Shown here: in pieces, positions 19,569 to 29,397 of the stretch
How the letters are laid out: every line of letters starts with the position of its first letter
Numbering within the stretch: the first letter of the stretch is position 1
Source of the DNA: Scheffersomyces stipitis CBS 6054
Taxonomy: Eukaryota; Ascomycota; Pichiomycetes; Serinales; Debaryomycetaceae
DNA: 64,000 bases
Assembly (NCBI RefSeq): GCF_000209165.1
Contig: NC_009047.1
Coordinates: 62,001-126,000 of the forward strand
Reading direction: 5' to 3'
Translations under genes and position numbers: made by a program
The notes under the pieces: model-generated
The model's input: only the letters and a program-made list of their open reading frames with translations
Told to the model about the DNA's origin: nothing
Database searches by the model: none

Positions 19569-22370
19569 TGTAAATATATTTGATAATGGTTGCAAATAGC
19601 TCGTGCATATTGAATAATGAGCGAAACAAACTGCTCTTATATAGCTTAACTTTTTGCCTGAAAGTTTCAAGAACTAATGACCCCTCTGGTTAATTTCATT
19701 CCAGTCAATGAGTATGGAGATCTAAATCCATTCTTGGCAAATGTTTGCTTAATTTGTTCATCACTAATTGAGCATGCATTAAAATATTCTGCAACACTTC
19801 ACACAGAATGTCCCCACCACCATGTGGGCTGTTTTAGCTTCCTCTAACATTTAGTATTGATGAAAGACTTCCGTTTAGTAAAGCAAACTAAATATAGAAC
19901 CGTGGCAATTAGTCTACATTGTCTGGTGTTGAAATGTCTTGGAAGAGATGACTTGTGTCACTCAATTTATTTTAAAGCAGATGCATTTATCCTCAGCCAA
20001 GCGCCAGCTGCATTATGTGCAGCAGCTCGATGAACTTTACATTTATTGTGGAGAATACGAATGCTCAATCGGGAAAGTAATTCGGGGGCCAACGTAAATC
20101 GGTGTCAACTTCTGGATTCTTTTGCTCATCAATTATTGAACTAGGGATAGCCAGCCTGTACTTGATGAAGCGCATCAATAATATCTTCGGTCCGTTGTTC
20201 GGATTGTCAGTCCGGAGCAAGATTTTATACCATAAGTGTTGATGTAGCAGTAAACCAGGAATTTTATTATCTAGCAACTTATGTCTTAAAAACTGGCATT
20301 GCATATTTTTATCAGTAGCCGTATTAACGCTTTTCAGAAGCACAGATTTCTGTACGGCGGGCGTCGTCAATGCAAAGAAATATACTATAAATAGTAAGAT
20401 TTGGAAGCATACCTACCAATACTTAAAGTTGAATAGCCGTGAATAGGTCCATGGTATTTCTACATTAATACGAGAAGTATCGTATGCTCGTGCTGAAGAT
20501 TGCATACCGCTCATGCGACTGAAATATTCTTTAAGAGACTTGAAACGTTAGCCAATTGTGGTTAGGAAGAAAAGACTTGGCAAAGAACAGCAATCCCGTT
20601 CACGAAATTATTTCCAGCCACGGGGTCTTAAGCAAGCATTCCATTCCCGAATCCCTTTTAAGATTGAAGCTGGTTCAATTGGTTTGTGGCCAGACCCCCT
20701 AGCATGACTCCTTGTCAATGCAGCAAATTCATTAGACTTTCAGAAGTCTTAGCCAATGTTGATGAATATCGATTTTTGCATGCGACTTCCATTATTAGAA
20801 CAGACAGACTCTATATGTTGAAGGAAAATCATGTTCCTGACCAGCACCGAACTGGTGACTTTCCTTGCCGAATGCAGAATTGTAAATGCGGATCGTGCAT
20901 ATTGATCAGTATCCTGCAGTTGGAACTGGTTTTGTATCTATTCCATCATCCTTTTAGCATCTTGTTGCATCAACTTTACTACAAAATGTGACTCTAGAGC
21001 AAAGAAACTCAAGCGCTTGCAATCATATCGCATGAGAATGTTGGTGATGTTTTGATTGTGCAGTAGACTCCGGGTGCAATAATGTGCTTTTTTGAATTTT
21101 GGTCGATCTTCTCACTTGTGTACTTCCATTCCTGGAGAAATCAATTGTTTATGAAATTCTAGAATGCCCTTTTGGTGTCTCTATGTAGGTTACAGTAAAT
21201 AGTGATCGGTGCCCAGTTTTTGATTTGCGAGGTGGTTAAAAGCGTTCAAAAATAGCTTTGAAATGAAACAAAGTGCTGATGTGTGGGCAAAGTTAAAGCT
21301 ATTATTTGCATCTTTCGAATTTTCCTAACCAAAACAAGCATCTCGATATTCTTTCTCTATAACAGGCGTTAACACTTACAAAAATGTGCTTCTGTTAGTG
21401 TTCTTTTAGTTGTTACAACATTATAAATTTTATTAATATTCCAATTTTTGAGCCAAAATTTGAAATTGGCCATTGACAACATGTATGATACATCCGTTTC
21501 TTCAATAATTACATATAACACACAGATCGTATAGAACTAACCTCCGAAATTGTTCTTGACTCAAGGCACTGGTGAATCTGAGGTGAACACCCAATTTTAA
21601 TGCAACATAATTCGCAGCCACATTTTTTGCGACTGCTTCGATTGCAATATTGAAGCATCCTGTGTTAGCTCGCAATTGCTTTTCCACTCTCTAATATATT
21701 CAAGCGATGGATGCTTTAGCTTAATTTAGCAGGTCTAACCCATTTATCGGTCAACCAGCAAACCCAAGCAGGGTGCCCTGTATAATAGCTACGAAGCTTA
21801 CTTCTTCTGATTGGTACCCAACCCAGACAGTATTGGCTACATTACTGTGCTGAAAAGTAGTAATTGAAGTCAGACACACTACATTGACTGATTCAATCAA
21901 GAAGTGCTAAGTTGACCCATAGCTACACACTCTGACAATGATCCAATAGAAAGCGTCATATATACCTTGGTAACGGAGTACCCCATAGATCGAACTACAT
22001 TACGGATCAAGGTAAATTATCCCGAAAACGGCTCCCGACAGTACCCCTCTATATATTTACTGGGGAGAGTAGGTCCGAAATAGGTGTTTGTGCTTATTAA
22101 TACAAGGCATTGTAGATGCAAAACGTAAGATCAAATCCAACTCTTATCGCAACGTCAGCATCTATTCCTATTTCAAACTACTAGAACATGGACATGTCAA
22201 TTCATTTCTATTTTTTTACACTGGCTAGATGCTGCCAGCGCAGAGACAAACCATCGTGACGAGTTTGAGAGTCCCAGAAATCCAACTACAGATCAACAGG
22301 CCCATGAATCACGGTTGTCCGTAGTTAAGGAGTCTACTCTTGATTCAGAAGCGTCTGCAAATTCTAATCG

Positions 22371-22463
22371 CACGTGAACTCAGCATATGTTGCCAGAAGC
22401 CAAATCTGGAAAGTGTGGAACGCAGGTTGAAAAATTGTCCATGCAAAGACTACTAGTCACGTG
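22371..22463. promoter_or_regulatory. Two CACGTG E-boxes (Cbf1-like) upstream of the MET4-like gene
   Basis: CACGTGA at 22371-22377 and TCACGTG at 22457-22463 match the Cbf1 consensus of sulfur-gene promoters. A TATA box (TATATAA, 22493-22499) lies 30 bases downstream of the second. The layout is a conventional regulated promoter, pointing to control within the Cbf1/Met4 sulfur circuit. Confidence 0.6.
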
Positions 22464-22613
22464 TCATTGTGTTATTGTTTTTCGCTCATTCCTATATAAT
22501 ACAGTGAGTCCACGAAGATTGTGGATACCAACGAGGTAGGCAAAACCTGCACACAGGCTCTCTTAACTAAGGAGACTATAATTGTGGATTCAAATTCTAC
22601 AACTGATTAGTTG

Positions 22614-22733
22614 ATGGTAGAAATCGTGCTTAGCTCATATATATAGTATATATATGTTACATTCATGTCTAATTCACATAAAGATCCGAGTGAAAGGAGC
22701 CTTGAATTTTTGAAAATTTCCACGCTGTTATAA
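22614..22733 (+). promoter_or_regulatory. Three short upstream ORFs in the MET4-like leader
   Basis: Between the TATA box (22493) and the main ATG (22810) there are three complete ATG-initiated small frames: 22614-22646 (10 codons), 22654-22713 (19 codons) and 22665-22733 (22 codons, overlapping the second in another frame). If transcription starts near the TATA box, all three precede the main frame. Functional translational control is an inference. Confidence 0.45.
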
Positions 22734-22809
22734 TTTGAAAGAATCTCTTCACATCTTAGGAGGCTACAATAGAAAAAACAGACTCCCATCGCACAGCCAA
22801 CCCCCTAAG

Positions 22810-24015
22810 ATGAGCAGCCATAACCCTGACAAGTACAACAATACCACGAGCTCGGCGCTTCTTGAACAGTTGGTGTACATCGACACATTCATGAATAATG
22901 GGACGTCGTCGTCCGCCGGTGATCTAACACCGAATTTGGACATAGACGGACAGCTTTCCATCGACTTAGCGGCCTTTGCTGATGACTCGTTCATTTTTCC
23001 AGACGAAGATAAGCCCAAGAACCATAATCACGACGACGACGACGATAGAATAAGTAACAAAGACTTTGGTGATCATAACGGAAAAGAGAACGAAGTCATT
23101 TTCAAGACAGAAGAGGATCCTCTCATGACCCAGCATCCTCTCAACTTGGATTCATCTACGGACAACTCGCCAGACATGCAGCAACAGCAGAAACATCTCC
23201 TTGCCAACCAGAATGGAGCTGGTGTGCTAAACGACATCAACTTCCAAAAGCTTCCCAAGTTCCCGGTGCCTCCAGGAGCCAAGTCTTCGTTAGAATCTGC
23301 TGGTTTGTCTCAGAACCAAATCGATCTTTTGAGTGCGTTGATAGCACAGCACCAAACAAGCTTAGGAAATTCGATTCCCCAACTGCAGAACTCTCCTTCT
23401 GTGCAACAGGTACTGCAACAACAGCACGCTCAACAACATCTGCAACAGTCCCAACATCATAAACAAAGAAACCAATCTTTCAGTGCTCAGATTCCCGGGC
23501 AGAGTTTTTCCGGATACTCGCCAGTTAGGCAACATAGTCAACTCTACGGCTTAGACGAACATAACCCATTTCCACAACACAGCAGACAATCTACGTCTCT
23601 GTACTCGATAGCGAGCCCAACGTCGTCCACAGTACAAACATCGCCAAACGGCTTTTCAATCCGTACACCAAACTCCAGCGAAGACACATTAAGCAATTTG
23701 GGTAACTCCTCATCATTTTCTAGTTTTAATAACGACGGTTTGACGCCCTCGGCTAACGGCGGCAGTTCTGCCGAACTCGATAAACGCAGACGCAACACGG
23801 CTGCTTCGGCTAGATTCAGGATTAAAAAGAAGTTGAAGGAGAAACAGATGGAAAACAAGATACTATCATTGAACGAGCTTATCAAAGAATTCGAAGTCAA
23901 GATCCAGCAATTGGAAATGGAAAACAAATTGTTGCGTAACTTGATTATTGAAAAGGGTTCTCAAAAATCCGACAACGAATTGAAGTTGTTGAGAGAAAGA
24001 GCCAAGATGAATTAG
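22810..24015 (+). CDS. MET4: bZIP transcription factor, Met4/Cys3 type
   Basis: A 401-residue protein from the first true ATG at 22810; the frame extends upstream only from TTG. The N-terminal half is acidic with Ser, Asn and a DDDDD stretch, an activation-type region; Gln/His-rich low complexity occupies about 150-240. The C-terminal bZIP has the basic region RRRNTAASARFRIKKKLKEK (about 323-343) followed by leucine heptads to about 390. The NTAASARFR signature is the one found in Neurospora CYS3 and Candida Met4, regulators of sulfur assimilation. Unlike S. cerevisiae Met4, the basic region is intact, so this protein can probably bind DNA itself. Two Cbf1-like E-boxes upstream support the assignment. 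The main alternative is a Met28-type factor. Confidence 0.75.
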   Translation: MSSHNPDKYNNTTSSALLEQLVYIDTFMNNGTSSSAGDLTPNLDIDGQLSIDLAAFADDSFIFPDEDKPKNHNHDDDDDRISNKDFGDHNGKENEVIFKTEEDPLMTQHPLNLDSSTDNSPDMQQQQKHLLANQNGAGVLNDINFQKLPKFPVPPGAKSSLESAGLSQNQIDLLSALIAQHQTSLGNSIPQLQNSPSVQQVLQQQHAQQHLQQSQHHKQRNQSFSAQIPGQSFSGYSPVRQHSQLYGLDEHNPFPQHSRQSTSLYSIASPTSSTVQTSPNGFSIRTPNSSEDTLSNLGNSSSFSSFNNDGLTPSANGGSSAELDKRRRNTAASARFRIKKKLKEKQMENKILSLNELIKEFEVKIQQLEMENKLLRNLIIEKGSQKSDNELKLLRERAKMN

Positions 24016-25466
24016 ATTTGTATCTGGAATACAAATTAATCACGATTTACGAACATCAAAATTGCAAAAATTGCCGGTTTAAAAAGCTAGCTAGATACTC
24101 TTTAGATTTCATAGAGAATACCATATCTTGTGATCCTTCGTTTACGTGATGTATATGACCTCCTAATGTAGTTCAACAGATTGAGAGTTGTCCGATTGTG
24201 CAGCAAAGTCCTAATTCTGAAGGTCGTATTGAAATGTAATTATTTTTGTACTTCGTGGGTTTTTGCATTCTTTGTGCTGATTGCATGCTTGATGCGGTTA
24301 TTTTTTTATGTTAACAACCCAGGAGATAAGGCAAGATGACAAGATGTGCTTGTTGCATATGGCGGGTTGCAATCGATGACAAATTTGTCCAAATATAGAT
24401 TTTTAACGTAGAAGTATTGTAGCGGCTTTTGGCAATCCTTTTGTGAGCAGCATTTAGGCTAAGAAAAACCAACAAAATTATTATGTCCTAGGTCTGTACC
24501 TTGCACACGGCTGTTTTAGTCGCACAGACCGTTATGACGTTTCAAATCCATGCACAATGTGATGCCAGCCGTTGCTTGTTAGCCATTTTCTTGGACAAGT
24601 TTATTATTTAAAGAATATCAAGATAGTAGGCGCTGATATTGTTTCAACAATGTGACTTCAGGTGGTTCAATTGCATTTGGAAAAGTGGCGGAAGGCTCTA
24701 TCTCCTCCAGACGCCTCTATTGACAATCTCCTCCAACGGAAAAACCTTAATCCACAGATACGTTGTGCATGACTTTAACGCATAAAATGAAATACATGAG
24801 ATGAAATAATTCGAAAAGATATGACGATAATCAAGCAATTGGAGCAACGGTACAGAAGTATTTACGGGTGATCATAGCAACATATCGTCACCAGCGGCGA
24901 TACCCTTAGCCAGTTGTCCTTATTAAGTTTAAGATTAATCATAAATCTAATTTTATCACGAATGCATGAGTCTTAAATGAATTTGAGACTGGATTTTAAA
25001 AATCGCAAGCATCTCATGCAGCTGTACAATATTTGGATGAAATTGATTCACTTTCAAGTCGGCAATTATCTTCTACAACAGGTGAAAACCTACGCTGTCA
25101 CCAATAGGTTCCCCAGATTTATCGGAGCATTCGGGATGCATAACGTTCTTCCACGCCCGTAGATTACCTTCCGGATATGATCGATTGCTTTTCCATATCC
25201 AATCGTTGTCGTTATAGTCTCAGCTAGAGTCTGAAGATTAGCTGAAACAAGCTGTTTGGAAGGTTGGGTCGCTGCTATTTTATAGTTGGACTTGAGCCTT
25301 GTCCATGAAGGAAGTGGGGGTGATTGAAATAACAGAAAAAAATTTTTGAAAAAAAAAATAGATTCTATGAAACCGTTGAATCTTGTCATCAATTTTAAAA
25401 TATATAATTCATTCATCACATCACTAGGATTCAATACATCCACCTAGTGGAACCATATTTGTTGAT
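24016..25466. other. Intergenic region downstream of the MET4-like gene
   Basis: About 1.45 kb, AT-rich, without a supportable gene. Two overlapping antiparallel open frames of 61 and 117 codons around 24977-25443 have no protein-like features. A run TTTTTGAAAAAAAAAA lies at about 25345-25360. I see no terminal repeats that would mark the edge of an element next to the following gene. Confidence 0.45.
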
Positions 25467-27251
25467 ATGGTATCCACCAGATCCGGAAGAAAGGATCCAG
25501 CATCTGTAGAGCTTGGCCAGAACGGCAAGGAGGTGAAAAAAATACCTACAAGCAAATCTAAGAGTCGAGCAATTCAACACAATGCAGATGTAATAACAGC
25601 TTCGGAGTCGGTCCATACGAAGAAGGAAACGCGAGGCAGAAAAAGAAAAGTGACCTCCATAGTTCCTGAGCAACCAGATGAACAGGATGTCTCACTTAGA
25701 GGCAAAAAGAAAAGAACGACAGAGGCTCTAGATTCCACAGTTTCAATTGAATCAGCAAATACGCGCCCAAACAACGACAGAAGTACACCCTCTTCGGAAT
25801 GGACATCTTCCAAGGTACCCAAGGACACTTCAACTCCTAAAACAAATATGCCTATCATGTCTATTATATCCCATAAGGTGGGTAAAAAGAACCCAACAAG
25901 TACGCGGCAGGACTCACCTTCTTCGATATCTGGGCTCTCAGATGGTGATATGGGTGATGAACCAGAATTATCAACTGTTTCCAGCAACTCAGACAATATT
26001 AAAATTAACAAGAGAATTATGAGCAGAGATACAGAAGAGGTTATTCGGATGTTCAAGAAATTCGACGACGAGGTCCTTACAAACCCAGTAGCCAGAGCCA
26101 GACTCTTATCACTAAAGTTTGAAACTCGAAAGAGGTACATAACCACGTTCAAACACTATATTCGGTTCTGTTGTAAGAAAAAGCTTGACAATTTTTTTGT
26201 TACCGGTCCTCTAATGAAAGAATTCTACGAGGAGCAATTTGCAATCAGTGCCAGTAGTAACCCAATAATTCGGTTGAAGAAAATGGATCCGGCTTTCAGC
26301 AAGCTCCAGGAGATCAACTTCTTGGTCTACCATCTTGAGAACAAGGATATTCCCGATCGACATATTGCTTATGACTATTTGTTTTTCATAGAAACTGGGA
26401 AATACCCGTGGTACCACAAACCAATTGTTAATACGTCAAGTGAGCCAGTTGATTTCAGTAACACAGCAAACAAAAAATCGAATAAATCATTAGCAACACG
26501 AGTATCCAAAGGGGCTACCGAAAAATCATCAGGAACACAACCCTCGACAAATACTAATAGTGAAAAAGAAGAAATAGCATCCTCTCAGCAAACCAATAAA
26601 GAAACTTCACAGTTAATACCAACTCCAACGACAAGAAGAAAAAGAACAATTAGAAAAGTTGAATTGGAAGCATTTATTAAATCCCAATTAAAACAAACAA
26701 GGCTGGAAATTCATAATTTGAATACTGCCCATATTGAAGCATTAAAATTAATTACTTCCGACCAACAAGTGTTGAACCAAGTGAGATCCCTAAATCGTAA
26801 CATTAATATAGCTTTGGATAATTTTTCATCCCTAATTGAAAAGGGTCCTAATGAAGTTATTTATTCTGGAGCAGAAAAGGACAATACTGTTTTGCCTAAA
26901 AGTACTCATCCTGTAATTATTGACATGAATCACAACATATTTACTGTCTACGAAATTCTAGAAGAATGGTATCGGATTGATCCTTCTGTCGAAAAACGTA
27001 TCAAGAACTGGGGCATGAATTGGATAAGAGATGATATTGACCGAGAAACTTACAATGAAAGAAACTCCATAGTTGATTTTGTCAAGCGAATATCCAAAGA
27101 AATCAACGAGCCGGATTTATTTCTTATTGCAAATGATTGTGATAGATATATTCATGACAAGCTGATTTTGGATGAGTTTATTAGTGAAATCGAATTAGAT
27201 TTCGACGATTTATTTAAGAGAGTACTCCGTCACCGTCAACGTCGTAGCTGA
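25467..27251 (+). CDS. DNA-binding protein with recombinase-like core-binding segment and GCR1_C-like domain
   Basis: A 594-residue protein. Residues 1-200 are Ser/Thr- and Lys-rich with an AT-hook-like RGRKRK near 56. About residues 206-255 (ARARLLSLKFETRKRYITTF, then KHYIRFCCKKKL) resemble the SAM-like core-binding domain of tyrosine recombinases. A basic linker follows, then about 489-542 (FTVYEILEEWYRID, IKNWGMNWIRDD, NSIVDFVKRI) resembles the GCR1_C DNA-binding domain of Gcr1, Hot1 and Msn1. Fungal Crypton elements encode tyrosine recombinases ending in GCR1_C, so this may be a crypton-derived gene. I see no catalytic R...HxxR...Y block between the two domains, so recombination activity is unlikely. 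The 3' half is clearly richer in AT codons than its neighbours. Role unknown. Confidence 0.6.
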   Translation: MVSTRSGRKDPASVELGQNGKEVKKIPTSKSKSRAIQHNADVITASESVHTKKETRGRKRKVTSIVPEQPDEQDVSLRGKKKRTTEALDSTVSIESANTRPNNDRSTPSSEWTSSKVPKDTSTPKTNMPIMSIISHKVGKKNPTSTRQDSPSSISGLSDGDMGDEPELSTVSSNSDNIKINKRIMSRDTEEVIRMFKKFDDEVLTNPVARARLLSLKFETRKRYITTFKHYIRFCCKKKLDNFFVTGPLMKEFYEEQFAISASSNPIIRLKKMDPAFSKLQEINFLVYHLENKDIPDRHIAYDYLFFIETGKYPWYHKPIVNTSSEPVDFSNTANKKSNKSLATRVSKGATEKSSGTQPSTNTNSEKEEIASSQQTNKETSQLIPTPTTRRKRTIRKVELEAFIKSQLKQTRLEIHNLNTAHIEALKLITSDQQVLNQVRSLNRNINIALDNFSSLIEKGPNEVIYSGAEKDNTVLPKSTHPVIIDMNHNIFTVYEILEEWYRIDPSVEKRIKNWGMNWIRDDIDRETYNERNSIVDFVKRISKEINEPDLFLIANDCDRYIHDKLILDEFISEIELDFDDLFKRVLRHRQRRS

Positions 27252-29397
27252 AATTATCAGCGAATGCGGGAAACCCTGTTTCCTAAAAGGTTCTTCGAAG
27301 TAGGGGTGGGGTATAGTCCACCTTTTAATGATGTTGAATTGTACAATATCTGAATTTTTTTGCAGTTGTAGCTGATAGTAACGTAGTTGAGCCACCAATA
27401 GAAGCTTAGCCTCTTCGGTTATTCCAGAGATTATTACGGGGTTTAGCTCGGCTTTCATTGAATATGTGCTCCTGTGGGTGGGGAGTAGACTACGATAGGA
27501 CAATCTCGGAATACTTTTTTTTTTGTGGCTATGCTTAGTCTCCCACTAGGAACAAGGTGACTGCGGACGCGAGGTCTATCGAGTGTTGGATCCCATTCAT
27601 CTGATCTTGCTTGGTTCTCCACAAATTGAATAACATAATGCGGAGTCGAAACCTTAGATTGCTCTGCTCGCCCAACTGGTGAATAGTCCATGCATGAATA
27701 CGGCAAATCTAGGGTTCCATTTGGAATTTCGATCAAAGAATAACGAGTAGGAGAGTGGGGGACTGCGGACTGGCTCGGAGCGATCTTTTAGTTCATAGAT
27801 GATATTTTGCAACTGTCTGCGATAGGAATATAATTAAGAAATTTTGACCACAATCGAAGTAATGCACGACATAAAGAGGACCAAGGACCAAGAAGAATGG
27901 AAGAAACCGGAAGACAGCAAAAGAAATATGCCTGCGAATGCACCATTAATCTGCAAGGATACAACAGTCAGAAAGTGGGGTTGAACCTATTCTCTCGTTA
28001 AATTCCCTAAATAACTCGGAGGAGCGCCGTTGCAACCATAGCATATTAGTGTTGCATGCGGACTGTACGCAATAATGTAACACCAAACCATTTGTTCCGA
28101 GCGCTCCTCAGTCCAAGAAAAATAATGCACAAGAAATGCCCAAAATAGTTAAGCAACATGGTGTAGAACACGCAAAAAATAATTTATGTAAAAGTTTAAC
28201 CCCACCATATTTTTTAGCAATGGGGCTAAGTGTTTACACGAAAAAATGGGCGTTTGAGGATACTCCCTACATTCGGAGCCCGGGATTACCCAGAAAGAGG
28301 GAGCGAGTTTTTGAAGCTAGTAATAACGCGGCTGTTTGACAGGCCAAGTGTGCGAAAAGAAAGGAAAAATGAAAGTCACATTCCACACCCCCACTCGCTT
28401 TTACACAAAAGTAGAGTATTGTTAGTTAAATCTGGTGCCATAATGATAATACTTTCACAACGCCAACGACACCGTGTGCAACGTCGGACGAGGTACCAGA
28501 TCCTCATAATGCCTACGATCTACAAAATGTTAAGCGATTGAACTCTCTTTTTCGGTTGAAGAAGTATTTTGAATTGATTTGAAATTGACTTTGGCTACAC
28601 CGCGCAGTGTATATAGATTTTTGTGGTGAAATTGTTGGGGGATTGATTGTGACCTTCCGAAATAAACTCCATTAACAAAGCAATTTTTAACAATCAAAAT
28701 GATACAAGCGGGTTTATTTGATACGAACTCCAGGGGTATGGAAAGAGAGTGGGGAAGGCAAGACCCAATGCTGGGGAAATATTCAATCTCCGATGGTACC
28801 ATTTCATTTATGATCGTATCACACTACCACAAAAACAGCTCAGATGTGTGCTCTTATCCCCCACCCTAGCCCGGACTTGAACAATTAGCATTTGGAAGCA
28901 TTTATTTCTCACCCCGCAAAATTTCAAAAAATGCAGCCTGCCTGGAGATACTCCGAGCTATTTTTTTTTTTATTACTTGGTTCTCACCTGTCAGAAACGG
29001 CAGTTCCATACTCGCCTACGTGCAAATGCTAAAAGTGCAGAATATTATTGGCTCATCATTAAGGTTCTCTTTAGATAATTCCCAGAATACACTGAAAAGC
29101 TTTGCAGACTAATTTGGAAATGTAACTTCTATGGAAACGCTTCAAAATAATTGGGATAGTGCATACTCCGAATTTTTTAATGTAGAAAAAATAAAATGAA
29201 CTCGCCCCGTTCAACATTCGCAGCCTAAATGTGCGCCAGCGGTACCATTGTCCTCTTCAAGAAATGATCTAACTAGCTTCACCATCTAACCAACTGAAAA
29301 AATCGTATATATAATCTGGCGTCTGCCGATAATCTTTCTCAAGGTTTTTCACTTTTCTAACATCAGCGAACAACCCGATCAACCGTTCTTAGCTACA
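27252..29397. other. 2.1-kb region upstream of the JEN gene
   Basis: No confident gene. On the minus strand, two adjacent open frames (27736-27455 and 27503-27210) meet at a run of ten T (27515-27524) and may be the halves of a decayed or frameshifted gene. Further right are G/C-rich zinc-finger-type sites, including the Mig1-like site listed separately. Confidence 0.4.
28912..28924 (-). promoter_or_regulatory. Mig1-like site upstream of the JEN transporter gene
   Basis: On the minus strand, AAATTTTGCGGGG (28912-28924) fits the Mig1 consensus of an A/T box followed by GCGGGG. It lies about 475 bases before the JEN ATG. JEN genes are glucose-repressed through Mig1 in S. cerevisiae and related yeasts. 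Binding here is inferred. Confidence 0.4.

Larger units (their letters stand above)
19569..22809. other. 3.2-kb gene-poor region between the wall protein and MET4-like genes
   Basis: No conserved gene is visible. Open frames of about 100 codons at 20065-20370 and 20686-20991 have poor composition, and the latter begins at GTG. The right end is the promoter and leader of the bZIP gene (separate entries). I see no long terminal repeats, tRNA or recognisable transposon relic. Confidence 0.45.

Noticed and set aside
20065..20991. Two frames of about 101 codons in the 19.6-22.8 kb gap
   Set aside because: Composition is not protein-like, one starts at GTG, and no motif is visible; left as non-coding.
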